NCBI RefSeq assembly: GCF_040807025.1
Contig: NC_090953.1
Coordinates: 255,501 to 319,500 of the forward strand
Reading direction: 5' to 3'
Length of the DNA: 64,000 bases
Source: Struthio camelus
Lineage: Eukaryota > Chordata > Aves > Struthioniformes > Struthionidae
The position numbers and the translations under genes were made by a program. The notes under the pieces are model-generated. The model worked only from the letters and a program-made list of their open reading frames with translations. It had not been told where the DNA came from and searched no databases. Positions 46,201-58,825 of this stretch are shown here, one piece after another. How positions within the stretch are numbered: the stretch's first letter is position 1; the number at the start of each line of letters is the position of its first letter.

Positions 46201-49200
46201 GTGAATTTGTTTAAAGCAGGAACTGAAAGAGGTGGATAACAGGTGCTGACAGTCTCTCTGGACCACATTAGGGAGGCTAAACACAAAAGTAAAACCTTAT
46301 TTGATGAAGAATATGTGCCAAACGTAATTGATGACTTCGGCTATCCACCTACAAATTTGTCATACATTTTTTTTAAAGAGAAGCTACTTCTCAATAGTTC
46401 AGATAACCACTACTTAGGTCCTGTAGTATTAGAATGATGAAAAGATTATTCTCAAATTAGGAAAAAGTTAGTTAAATGCATAACTGCACTGGACCTGCAA
46501 AGTAGTTGAAAGAATAAAGTAGTTAAGATCAAAAGATCCTTGAACTAGAAATACACAAACAACTAACAAGGTGTGACTGCATTTCAGATACGGAGATCCC
46601 AAAAAAATGGGATCTTGATAAAAGTAGGAAATAAAATGAATGAAGATTTCACTAACCGAACAGATTAAAAAGGTATGAATATCTCTAAATAAGACAAAAT
46701 AGGAAGAAGGGAAGACCGTGACATAATTGTGTAGAAAGATTTAGAGGTATTCAGCAAAAACAAGTAAGCCTTAGAAATCCTAGTAAAGCCAGTAGAAAAA
46801 AGTAAAAAATTACTGTTTCTGGACAAAAAGGAGCATAGAAGTGATTTACTGAAAACTTAACAATAAGTAATCAGTTCTTTTGGTTCACTGAAAGCAGGGA
46901 GCCCGTGAAAGATTCATCAGCTGGACTGCTAAAGAAAAGTCTTCCAAGATGATAGATGCGAAGAAATCTTTACACTTCTCTGCAATTTTCACTACAGAGC
47001 CTGCTGTGGTGATATCCTACTACCTCTTATCTTGTAATTACTTTGACAGTCTTGTGTAATGAGAGCCTAGAAGGATGGGATGTGAATTAACTGCAGAGAT
47101 AAGAATTCTGTGCATTATGAGAACGGCATGCTTTTCATTCAGAGGTGCTGAGAAATAAATGCCTGACCTTACTAATAAAAGCATATTACTCAAATTAAAA
47201 GCAGAGCTGTTGCTGGATCAATCCATGATAATTTTTTTTTGTCCCACCAATTCTCAGAAGCTAGTATATTGTTTATTAGAATTTGTTCTCATTAAAGCCT
47301 TTGGCCTACGGTTGTGAAGAAAATCAAGTGCATTTGAACGAAAGAGGCCTATGCAAGACATCACATAACTCGGAACTATTGTTCTGAGGAGCAGGACCTC
47401 TCCAGTTGCAATACTTATTATAAACCCTATTTTCCTTTAGCTGTAGTTCTTGGAGTTCTTACTTCATACAGAAACTCAGGCTTCACTTTATAACTGTTTT
47501 AAACATCATGACAGAGAAAAGCATGGAGATGTGCCTGCACCTTAAAATTTGAGAATAACAAAAGGAAAAACCATTTTTTAGTAAGTAATTTTTATTATTT
47601 TTGTGGGCCTGGGGGATAGTCAGTCTGTGACTTCTGAATATTTATGATCAAGAACATTAATGTCAGTGTGATACTGACTCAGGTGCACAGTAATGAAATA
47701 AATGTTGACATCAATAACAGCTTAATGCTATATTTAAATAGCTGTTGCACCAGCTGCACTTCCTCCACTTTTCTTACCTGTGATAACAGGAGGGACTACA
47801 GCCCCAGTCTGTCATTTGTTTTCCGTCAGTTGGAAGAGAACTAAGCCCAGTACCCCGGAAAGGTCATAGGCCTTTTTAAAGCCCAGTTGAGAGGGAACAA
47901 AGTTCCCTAGCCTAAAGACAGGCTTGTTAGGTTTCAAACCACAGTGACTCTCTGACTATTGTCTCAGTTTGATTCATTGGAAAGCACTTTTATTTTGTTA
48001 GCAGAAGCAGGGGGAAAAAAAAAATCCATCTCTCCTCTCCACCTGTTGAAATAAATCTGTCCTTGCACCAGAGGATAGTAATGTCTTTACAAATCAATGT
48101 TGGAGTGGTTTGTGGAACTGGACATCAATGAGCCTTGCTTCAGTACCAAGAACATGGGTTTAAAAGTCTGGTTTTTGTTTGACATAAACCTTTATATATT
48201 CCTATTTTGAGGTCCTGGTGCCTGGTCTGTGATGTCCTATAATTGTCAGGTGAAGCTCATCATTTTCTGATGGACTGAAGAAACTAAAGAGTTCTTGATC
48301 ATGGTTCTGTGGGTGTCTGACTTTAGAAAGTAGGAAGTGGAAGCCAGAAGCTCAATGCTCTCCCTTCAGGAACCAGAGGGAGCATGAAGCTCCATAAGTG
48401 CTTTGCTTATTAGTGCCCCTTTTCTTCTGCCTTTGGCAGCTATTTTTAGTTTTTTAGTTTTTTTTTTTTGGTTCACGGTTACTTGTTGTTAACGGTTTTT
48501 CTGGAAGAGCTAAAAAGAAGAGGCTATCTGCAATCATTATCTGACCTCATAAAGGTAGGAGGACTGCCTTGAAGAACTGCTGTGCTGAAGGTTTTTTAGG
48601 CCAGTTAAATAACTGGTTCATGCTAAAGGCAGCAGCTGCTTTAGGGATCTCTTCATCTTTGAGTAAGTGTCCTGCTGGTCAACTGGCCAACCGGTGCCCA
48701 GGTTGCCCCAGTTATTAATTTAACAGATAACTATATCTGATGTAAATTCTCAAGAATAGCAGTTGGAAGACACCAAATTTTTATAGAAAATAAGATTTTG
48801 AGGCAAAAGACATGGAAGAGCATGGTATGGTATTGACAAAACAGTATTGTTTCCTCATAGAGGAAATTCGTGGCTACAAGGTAACTAACTGGCCTATTTA
48901 TATTTTCAGAAAGCTTTAATATATTTCACAAAACATTGTTAGGGAAATGAGACTAGCTTGTGATTCGAAGCTTACTTTCATGAGCCTCTTAGCAGGAGAG
49001 AAATTTTGGAACAATTACTCATATCAGTAAATGTCCTTATTAGATAGTTGTATCAAATCTGATTTTTGTTCTTGAAGTGGGCTATGCTATATTGGTATTT
49101 AAAAAAAAACAAAAAAAAAACAAAAAAAACCGCTGAATTGATCTTGCTGCCCTAACTGTATCGCTCAGGGCTAAATTTGGTCACTGTTGTGATGGGCATT

Positions 49201-49885
49201 GTCAAGGCAAGAGCTGCAGTTCTGTCTCACTGAATGAAATGTCCTAGTGTGTATGTCCTTCCCATAAGTGCTAATGGGGAGCTATTAACCTGAAGTGCTC
49301 TAAAAAATCTGCTAATGGCAACACCCTTTCCAATGTAGACCAGTTCTAGACCTTGTCTTCCTTCTCTAGGAACCTCCCTTGCTTCCTTCGTGTACCAGTT
49401 GTGCTACTCTGGAGTGCCATGGACATGTCTGAGTGTTGTAGGTTTATTAGGGAAGATCGGAAAAATTTTAGACTGGATTAAATTATCCTTTGGGCCAGAC
49501 CCAGCTTGCAGTCTTTCACCTGGACAGTTCTCCTTACACTTAAGTGGGTGACAGTAACTCAAATATTAAGAAGCCTAGTTCAGATGTAGCAGTGGTGACA
49601 AATACATTCTCTGTGGAATACATTCAGTGGCAAATACATTCAGTGCTGAATAACAGCGCCGTTTGAGTAATATCCTTTACTCACCTTGAACACCTTTAAG
49701 CTGAAAAAGTGGGCTGCGCTCCTTCCCCCCCCCCCCCAAGTCATTCTTCATCCCCTTGCATTTGTTTTGCTCTTTACTTCTGGCTCCTTGTTCGTTTTTA
49801 CTGTGCAAGCTTCTCTAGTAATAGTAATAGTAGATGACAAGCACAACGAGATAACTGTAATGGTCTCTTCTGTTTGTATGAATGT
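43281..49885 (+). other. MAP1A intron 2, middle part
   Basis: About 6.6 kb of AT-rich DNA. It holds a local direct repeat (43,648-43,754 and 44,275-44,356), a short hairpin at 46,594-46,615 and an interrupted A-tract at 49,101-49,129. Open frames are short and unrecognised. Confidence 0.6.
43648..44356 (+). repeat. Imperfect direct repeat, two copies about 630 bp apart
   Basis: Copy A (43,648-43,754) and copy B (44,275-44,356) share AAGTGATTATTGGTTTTTTT, a pyrimidine-rich middle, and the end TTGAGCTGCATCCTTGCA. Copy A is about 25 nt longer in the middle. Confidence 0.8.
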
Positions 49886-50150
49886 TCACAGAATCACAGA
49901 GTGGTTGAGGTTGGAAGGGACCTCTGGAGATCATCTAGTCCAACTCCCCTGCTCAAGCAGGGTCACCTACAGCAGGTTGCCCCGGACCCTGTCCAGATGT
50001 CTTTTGAATATCTCCAGGGAAGGAGCCTCCACAGCCTCTCTGCACAACCTGTTCCAGTGCTCAGTCACCCTCACAGTAAAGTTTTTCCTCATGTTCAGAC
50101 AGAACTTCCTGTGTTTCAGTCTGTGCCCGTTGCCTCTTAGCCTATCGAGA
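49886..50150 (-). mobile_element. CR1 LINE 3' fragment, minus orientation
   Basis: It starts CACAGAATCACAGAGTGGTT, then GGAAGGGACCTCTGGAGATC. This is the reverse complement of the CR1 3' end, running back to the region complementary to the 'gggcacaaactgaaacacagg' part. It is fairly well preserved, so relatively young. Confidence 0.95.
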
Positions 50151-50282
50151 GTCTATGTTGTGATGAGCATGAAATGAGAAAATGAGAGTCTGAAATGATG
50201 ATGAGAAGAGGTGCCTGGGAGCAAAGACAAAAAAGGGAATATATAAAGTTTGTTTTTGGAGGGATGAAAGGGGGTATATATA

Positions 50283-50304
50283 GTGTGTGTGTACGTACGT
50301 ATGT

Positions 50305-50330
<26 letters not shown>
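50283..50330. repeat. Alternating purine-pyrimidine tract (GT)n-TACG-(CA)n
   Basis: 48 bp of strictly alternating purine/pyrimidine: GT repeats, GTACGTACGTATGTAC, then CA repeats. It is nearly self-complementary around its left centre. Confidence 0.95.
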
Positions 50331-50336
<6 letters not shown>

Positions 50337-50379
50337 GCCATCAGGATGGAGGAGTTAGCCCATTTTTCTTGTGGCCACC

Positions 50380-51385
50380 AGCAGCATGCCCTGGATCCGA
50401 GTGGGGCCTGCACTGTCCAGTATGTTCATAAATGATTTGGAGAAAAGTATTAATGCTGAGGTAACAGAGCTGGCTGTTAATTTGAAGTTATTGATAGTAC
50501 ATCAAGGGCTCATTGGAAAGATTAGCAGAAAGATATTGCAGTTATGAAAATAAAATGGTAGAAGACATGCTGTTATCACTGCAATGGAATGCACTCAGAA
50601 TAAACATAGCTCACCCCATGCCCATAATGATGGGCTGTAATCTTGCAGTACCACTCAAGAAAGCAATCTTTTAAGTCACTGTGGATGGCTCTCTGAAAAC
50701 ATCAGCTCAATACTTAGCTACAGTCAAAGAGCAAAGGGAACGTTAAGAATAAAGAGTAGAAAACTACACGGAAAACATCATTATGCCCTTATATTAGTGT
50801 ACAGTGCTCTCAATTCTTGACTGCCTTATGCAGTTCTGGTCCCTCACCCTCTTTCCTTGCCTCAGAAAGAATACTGTAAAATCAAAAGCAAGTAGAGGGA
50901 GGATCAAAAAAGCTGTGCTTCAAGAGAAGACTTAAAAAGCTAGACACTTCAGCTTATAGAAATGAGTAATATGCCAGAAAGATATGAGAATATGAATGCC
51001 ATAATGAAGGTTAATGGGAAATTATTTTCTTTTTTTCTTGCGACGTAAGAACTATCAACTGGAATCACTGTGCAGAAGTAACACACCAAATATAGAAAGA
51101 GGAAATACTTTTTACAATAATGCATCATTAAACTACAGAACTCATTGCCACAGAGTCTAAAAGTAGAGCTAGATTCAGAAAGCAACAGAGAAGTTCATGG
51201 ACTTTATACATGAACATGTAGAAACAATCTCTGGAGAGTGAAGGCTCCTAAGCTGGAGCTCAGCAGAAGTTGAGAGGTATACTTGGAGAGGTATCACTTT
51301 GTCATGTGTGTTATACTCTTTCCATAGCTGTCCACCTATGACTGGGGGCTAGATGGACTCATGATCTGACCCAATGTTGTCATTC
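50380..51385 (+). mobile_element. Degraded CR1 LINE
   Basis: GGATCCGAGTGGGGCCTGCA, then CCAGTATGTTCATAAATGAT, later CAGTTCTGGTCCCTCACC and finally GGGGGCTAGATGGACTCATG follow the order of the CR1 ORF2 end and 3' region. There are many mutations and no intact frame. Confidence 0.75.
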
Positions 51386-54300
51386 TAAAGATCTTAAACA
51401 TTAAGGCTCATGAGGAGGTTCTTGAGGCCAGATTACGTGAGATGAGAGAGCAGAGATGCACAGACATGCTATGGAATGGGCTCTTCTGTTTCTTCTCCCC
51501 TCTTCACAGGCGGGAACAAGGAAGACACAGAGGTTCGGTGGGCTGTGTTTTGATTTCTGTCCCAGCAGCTTTAATCTTAATTAAAGCTCTCAAACCAAAT
51601 TGATTGACTTAATCAATCATTACCCATAACTAACAGAACTGGTCATAACAGCATCAAAGAGATGCAGAATTAGAAAGCCAAGGAAGCAGGGATCTTGCCT
51701 AGCAAGTTGGCTTGTTTCTGCTTTTTGAGGCAAACATTTCATAAAAATGGAACTTGGAATTCTTCAGTTCCATGTGGTTGATTCCTGGGTAGGAGATGAG
51801 CCTTTCTGCAGCCAAAGACAAATCACCTGCAGTCTGCTTGATGCACTGATTTACTTTTCCACATCTGTAAGATCATTTGTTTAACAGTCCTGGCTACTGT
51901 CAGAATCCATGAATTGCATGATGACAATAATTTACCTCAGTCTCCTATTATGTAGTACTGAACAGATACTGACCTGAAGATCTTAAATACAGGCCTAGCG
52001 TCAATGGGTATCTGCAGGCTTTTGACTGTGACCCCTCCTTCAGCATATGTAAAACTGTTCCTTGTTATAATCCTAGCACCAACATAAATCCAAAGGAGCT
52101 TTTATTTCATGTTTTCTTTGCAGTTTTCAGTAGACTCAATCCATTAGTTGCTAAACTAAACATAAGTGTAAATCCATTGATTTTTCATTCTGTGTCACAT
52201 AATAAAAAATTCAAAATATATTTCATTTTCCACCAAAACAGAAAAAGGGACAGCTCTAATGTTAACCCAGTTAAGATTCACTCCCTGCTCTCTTTCAAAG
52301 AAGACAAGTGGAATCATGTAGCTCTTTTCAGAAACCAGCCTTTCTCACCCCAAAAAGCTGGTTTCAGGCTGAACCCTCATTTTCTTTCCTAAGAAATCCT
52401 TTTATATCTCTCATCTCAGAATTGTGCCTTTGTGGGCTGACTCTATTACCTGTGCTTATTTATATCAGTGACAAGAACCAGCTGCCCTTCTGAGTCATAG
52501 GAAGGACAATATACCTTGCCACACATCTTTAAGAGAAAATTCCAGCTCTTTGTCCCAGGATTTAGCAATCTCAAGGCATATAAAAAAAAAGCGCTAGATC
52601 ACTTCATTGCAGTTGTTGCTGTATCACTATGGCTGGGAAGTTATACTCTACTGATGATTATGGTGAATGAAAAAGAACTTTGCCCCCCACCATCTCTCAG
52701 TTGTCTGATTTGATTGTCAGCGATTGGTTGGGTGCCAATCTACAAATCAGAATTACTCCCTGCAGTGACTTTTGTGTTGGAGGTGAAGATAGAATCCAGA
52801 ATTCCAGAAGGATCTGTTCTCTCCTAATATTTACCATAGAGGCTTCTAGCCCATTAGGGGTGGTTCCCTGCAACTGGAGCAGACTAAGTGGCACAATCAA
52901 GAAGCTGGTATTATTGCCTCAATGTTGGAAATGCTAAGCAGAAGATTGGGACGTGGCAGATGTAATGAAGCAGTTCAGCATCTCCCAGAGCCTGGAACTA
53001 TTTTTTTTCAATAGGAAGCTGAAGCTTGCCTCTAGAGAATTTTTAATCTTTAGTCTTTTGAAATAGGGTGTTGAGCTGATGATGTTTAACCTATTCAAAA
53101 CATGCAGAAATCTAAGATGTTTGATTCTACTGTGTTATTTTTTTCCCCAGAGGTTCACAGACAACATTTGCTACTGATTAGCATCATCTGTAAGCTACAG
53201 AAGGGAAGGTTCTAATTTATTTTTAAAACCTATCCAAATTCTGTGATATTTTTGTTCCTGAGCATTCCGTTGTCTCTGACAGCCCTTGGAAGATTTCTGG
53301 GAGGGAGACTTGCTGCAGGGCAGGCAGGACGTCTTCCAGCTTTCACAGTTAACTCACACAGTTAAAGGTCACTGTTGACAATGAATATGCCATGGAATAA
53401 TCTTTATATTCCAACACTGGACTGATAGACCGAGGCACAGCAGAGCAGGAATGAGGAAGTATGCTTTCCTGTCCAGTGCCTTGGAAGTTAAATGAGCCTC
53501 CTGCTATTATACTGGTTAGGAAAATGAGATGCAAGGTTGGTAGACAGAAGTTTAATTCATTTTCTGAAAGCAGTATCCAAAATAAATCTCCAGAAGACGG
53601 GTTACTGGTGTGCTTACATTGCTCATTCAAGTTTTGTTTTCTGTCCAGTGAGATTTGGGATCGTCACGACATATCCCTGTCTACCAGTAGCCAGTCGTGG
53701 TATGTGAAACTGGGCACGACTTTCACCAGCTGGACTGCCAAAACTATGCCTAATATTTACACGTTGCTTTTCTTTAATTAGAGAAACTGGTTTGCAGTTG
53801 TTTGTAACTGCTGGAGACAAACATGAGGTTCCAGTTTAAGAGTAACTTAACCCAAAGGCCCCCTCAGAGGAAGTGCCCCTTCTGCGGCAGTCCTGCAAGG
53901 AGTAGCCAGATAGTAGGCTATAGGAAAAAATGTTTATTCTAATAACATGGGAACCCACTTGTTGGCAAGAGTTTATTCATTTCAAAGTACCAGCCTGAGT
54001 TCTGGTGTTCTTGAATTGCCCAGACTCTGGGTACCAATCAGCCTGGCTCAGTCAGAGAGGAGCCTGAGCTGGCTTTGGCACACCAGGAGTTAACGAATGA
54101 CCACAAGAGTGCTTGCTTTAGGGATGGTCTGAGCGGCAGGGTAGGAGTGCCCGAGCCTGGGATACTCCAGGAGGAGGCTGTAGCCCAGAGAGGGTTAAGC
54201 CAGTCTGCGCATTGTTGAGTGGGTGTCGAGAGAGGCTGGGCAGCTCCTCCCTCAGCTCGCACTGACACAGCAGCTGCTTTCTGCAGCCCTGTTTGTGTCT

Positions 54301-55260
54301 GTGCATCTGTGACTCTCCAGGCATCCCGCGTAGCGGCTGCTGCTTCCATGGGCCACTCATCCCAGGACAGTATGGTATGTGCGCATTCCTTTTGCTACCC
54401 TGTGAGCCCAACCTGGGGGCTCAAAGGCTTTGAGTAGGCGATAGAGGGTGTTGATAGCTTCGGGGACGACAAGTCCTTAATGCTGCTTGGAGAGGGTGGG
54501 GGTGCAGGATTGAGAGAGCCAGTGCTGGCCTTGTTCTTGGTCTAATGCTATTTTTTCTGTGAAGAAATCTCTTCAGTCAGGGGAGGAAGGGTTATTCTGG
54601 GGGATCTGACTGGAAATTTAGATACCTGGCAAGTGGACTTTACCTTGACCAGGCTCTCTTTCCCTCTTCTCCCTAGCCTCATGGGGATGATTTGCTGGGT
54701 CCTCTGCCCTTGTACAGGAGCAGTTGAGGGAATCTTTGTAAAGCAGTCTACAGCAGACACATTTTTTTCCTTAGTTGGAATTTGATCCTATTGGAGTCGA
54801 ATGGGTGACTGGCGAGTGGTTGAAGGGAAATGACTAGTGACAAGAGGGTAAGGTGCCTGCAGATAGAGCTAATTTTTCATGATTTATGAGGATCTTGCCC
54901 CTGCTCAGCTGCTCTTGTCCTGAGTATAGGAAGAGAGACTGAATTTCCTACCTGCTCAGCTGTTTCCTGCATTTGTGTCGTTAGCATTTCTGAAATACAG
55001 AATAGGACGCGTAAAGGTAGGTCTAGAGGAGAATCTGGAGAATATATTCTGCTTGTCATGGACTTAAGGACTGTTGAAGCATTGTGATTTTATCTCATTA
55101 TGGCCTTGCATGAAGATAGTTTGCTCCTGGAGAAGAGATGAGGTGGCACAAAGCATCTCACAGACACTCCCTTTGGGCAAGGCTTGGTGAAAGCCAGTAT
55201 TAAGGTCTGTATCACTGTCCAGCTCAGTGCTGATGAGACTAAAGCCAGTCAGGAGGGGGG
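51386..55260 (+). other. MAP1A intron 2, distal part
   Basis: About 3.9 kb. No clear exon. A GC-richer block at 54,020-54,420 includes a possible alternative first exon. Minus-strand open frames (for example 53,349-53,630 and 54,038-54,411) are unrecognised. Confidence 0.55.
54230..54374 (+). other. Possible alternative first exon with short coding start
   Basis: A locally GC-rich segment ends with an ATG at 54,348 in good context (TTCCATGGG), nine codons (MGHSSQDSM) and then a consensus donor GTATGTG. If used, it would supply a different N terminus to a downstream plus-strand exon. No similarity recognised. The upstream limit is arbitrary. Confidence 0.3.
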
Positions 55261-55294
55261 AGGGTTGTTAAGGTGGAATGTCATGTTGCCGATT

Positions 55295-55298
<4 letters not shown>

Positions 55299-55382
<84 letters not shown>

Positions 55383-55455
55383 GACAGACAGAGACAGAGA
55401 CAGAGACAGAAAGAGAGAGACAGAGAGACAGAGAGAGACAGAGACAGAGACAGAA

Positions 55456-55490
<35 letters not shown>
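55299..55490. repeat. Compound (GA)n / (CAGA)n microsatellite
   Basis: About 190 bp: roughly 24 GA units, then about nine CAGA units, then mixed GA/CAGA/GAAA units ending in another GA run. It gives rise to false open frames of RE, DRQT or SLS repeats on both strands, which are not genes. Confidence 0.98.
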
Positions 55491-57359
55491 TATCTCCAGG
55501 GCCCTTTCTGCAATTTCTCTCTCCTTTGGTGCTGCACACCCACACATGAAGTCTTGAAGTAGCTGAAGTCTGGCTTGGAGCGGCTCAACACTACATTCTT
55601 CCACTACAGGAAGCCAAAAAACATCCCAACTCTTCCAGTTGTGGGGGAGGAAAAATGGAAGGTTCTTGTAAAATGTGAGTGATGCTGCCTTTCCAGGGCA
55701 GCAGAGGAGGAGAAGAGAAGTGATCTTTAGAAATGAGAAGAGGAAAGTGCTTTCTTTTTCCCAGCAGTTGTCCTTTGTCATCCCTTACCCTGCTATGTTT
55801 CCCATGTAGCACAGCAGTATATGGGGCCAGCTCCTCCCTTTATGCATTGCTCTGCTGCATCACTGGTGCTAGAGCGCGATAATGACCCCATCACAGTCTA
55901 CAGACGCACAGAGTTCTAGTTTCATAGGGTATCTTTGGCTCCTTTAGTGTTGTCACTAGCAAACATCTTGTTAAAAGTGTTGAATCATCTATATGCTAAT
56001 GTTAAAATGAATTGAAGTATTTCAAAATAGGGCCTTTCTTCTGTAGTGTCCAGAGCTAGAGGAACCGGAGTGGGGTTTGGTGTATTGCACAGTTGAGGCT
56101 ACATGACCATCAGTCAGAGTCTGCTGTTGGGGTAGGAGAGAGGAGAGGGAGAGGCAAATCTTGTTGACTAGAGATGGAGGAATTGAAAAAAGCCTGTGGT
56201 GGTAACAACAAAAGCCTTCTTCATAAAGAAGAGAGGGGCCACCCTGGCTGGGGGCTAGGAGTGAACAGGCTGGGACTCACAGTGATACAGGGAGGGGAAA
56301 AGGGGGAGGGAGCTGGAAACGTTTATCATACAGAGAGCTTGGAGGGGAGGAGCATGGCTGCTGCACATTCGCACAGGCAGAAACACACACACACACATGC
56401 ACACACACACTGCGGCAAATTCTGCAGCTGGTGCCTGCTGGCTTATGACTGCAGAAAAAACGAGCTCTGGTTTAAACTCTCTGATCTCAGAAATGAGGCT
56501 GTTTCTATTCCAAGTAGCTCTGGTCCCAGTATGTAAAGCCCTGCAGGCTGGGCACTGTTCCAGAATGACAGGGATTCCTCCTCTTCTGATGGGTCAGGGG
56601 ACCCTTTGCTGCATAAGGTCAGTGCCCTCCCTATCTCCCTGATAGCTCCCCCTCTGTATGCTGTTTGGGTGCACCCAGACTGCATGTCTGTCCTTACCCT
56701 TCCTCCAGCAAGAAGCTATTGTATACAGTCAAGGAGCCTTTTCCTTTTTTTTTTTGGATCCTTTGGATCCCCTCTTCTCCTTTAATATGACCAGGCCAGG
56801 CCGCCCTCTGCCCTGCTTACATTCTGCGGACAGAGGGAGGTGTAGCTTTGCAGTAGTTTCATCCTTGACAAAATAATCCATGAGAGGAATGTCCTATCCT
56901 GTCTTTTTGCTATTCCTCCTCACGTCTGTGCTGTCAGCATAGCTTAGTCATGTCTTCAGCAGATATGCAAGCAAATGCATGATGGACTTGAGCACAGGAG
57001 ATGAGAAAGAGTGAGCAGAGGGTGCTCTCTGGTGAAAGCAAGGAAGCTATGTGTACATGAACAAGAGATGCAGTGTCTGGTTCAAAGAAAAGAGACTGGG
57101 CACCAGAGTAAGGATGGAAGAGGGGTTCCTCAGCCAGCACCTGAGCTTCTGTGGGACAGAGTCTTGTGCTCTTTGTACATGTTCATACGCACACAGACCA
57201 TCCTGGGTAGCTTCTGAGGTGGCTGCACCTCCCAAAAGGAGAAGCAAACTGAGAGCCAAATAAAGATCCAGCAATATATTTTTGTGATACTCCGAGAGAC
57301 TCCAGAGGATGCTACTTTTGGCCACTTGGCTAGCACAGTTGCCATGTGCATTATCACAG

Positions 57360-57449
57360 GCTTTCCACTGGTAATTGATGGACAGAAGAGAGACCTGCAG
57401 GCCCTCAGAAGAAGATGCTATGGGAGGCCAAAGAAGAGAAGATTGCCTG
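57360..57449 (+). other. Weak exon-like segment, 90 nt
   Basis: The segment lies between GCATTATCACAG and GTGAGC. In the phase left by MAP1A exon 2 it is open and frame-neutral, reading GFPLVIDGQKRDLQALRRRC and then YGRPKKRRLP. It does not resemble the MAP1 family, and its pyrimidine tract is poor. Confidence 0.2.
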
Positions 57450-58797
57450 GTGAGCATAGAGGGACTTGACAATAGTAACTAGCTCAAAATGAAGGATGCA
57501 TCTACTAGTCTGTGAAGTATTTGTTAGTACCTAGGGAAGGAAGGGAGGTAATAGTTACTGGGCTGATGGATAGTCTCTGTGTATGGGAGGAAAGAGGGTA
57601 AGTTGTGTGTATGTTAATCCTTAGAAATGATTCTGGGGAAGATTTAGGGGATGGAAAAAGAGGATTTTTTTTCTTCCTCCTGCCCAATTCTGAATTACTT
57701 ACAGGTCCAAGTCATTCTGGACTCCAGAACAAGCTTGTAGCTGTTGAGAGGAAAGATTAGAGAAGGTATTCAGCTATTTTGGTTCTAACTTCTCAGTTTG
57801 TATTCTTTTTCTCTGCCTCCCCTTAGAGCTGTTTGATTGAATTGCGTGGATTCCTCCTACAAATGCATATACTTTGTCTTTGTCTGGAGAGAACACTTTC
57901 CCCCTGCTAAAGAGGTGTTTCTTTTATGCCAAGAGAGGGAAGATTTTTGTGACCTGAGGACTTAACATCAGAATTTTTAGCTTGGTTTCCCAGGAAAATG
58001 ATTGGCCATTCCATCTGTTTACCACTCTAATAACTCTTGAATTCATTGTATAATTGGAAATGTATTTGAAATAGGAGAAGCATTAAAGGTAACAAGTTTC
58101 TACAGGTTTTATGAAAACTGGTGGGGTAGTAGAGGAGAGTGATCCAAATTAGTGCCTTCACTGGGACAGTACATGCTCTGTTTGGCCTGCCAGCTGGGCA
58201 GTTACCACTTGTGCACCAGTCAGATAACAAACACTGCCTCTGAGTGTGCTGCCACTTGACCAGTTGGTAGTTATGACTCATGAGAGGAACTGAGGATATT
58301 GCAGTGGACTGCAGGGAAGTCCTTCATCAGTTCCTTGGCTAATGAAACAACTTAGTTGTGTATCCAGCTCTTCAGCAAATCCCTGTCCTTCCTAGGCTTT
58401 GTTCATGGATGAACCTGAGCATTGGTGTCCTTGACCAGCAGGTTCTTAGTTCTTCCGAAATTGGCCTTTAAGTCTTGCTGGACCTTTCTCTCAAATGGAT
58501 AGAACACTACTGGGCTGGATTTTTTTTTTAAGGGGAATGCAATTCCAATTGACTTTTACATTCCTGAAAGCATCATCATCCCAATTTCTGTGTTTTGAAA
58601 GAAATGAGTGAGCGTTTCCTTGCTTTTGAAAATAAAGGCTAGGATATTTCCTCTAGGAGGATGAAGACTGAGAATCTCAAACAGAAGGAGGCATGTAAAC
58701 CACAGTGGGGGTAGGATTTAAGATGCGTGTCTGTTATCAGCATGTCCCACTGAGTAACCTGCGTGTCTCTTTGCACTTATTACTGCCTTACATGGTG

Positions 58798-58825
58798 CTT
58801 TGGTGCTTCTTGTGAAGCACCAAAG
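58798..58825. repeat. Perfect 12-bp inverted repeat with 4-nt loop
   Basis: CTTTGGTGCTTC - TTGT - GAAGCACCAAAG. Either strand could form a stable short hairpin. The sequence around it is not repetitive. Confidence 0.95.

Noticed and set aside
49686..50177. 163-codon plus-strand open frame
   Set aside because: It runs antisense through a CR1 3' fragment and part of flanking intron; no gene-like features apart from CR1 antisense similarity.
55184..55781. Arg/Glu-, Asp/Arg/Gln/Thr- and Ser/Leu-repeat open frames
   Set aside because: They are translations of the GA/CAGA microsatellite.
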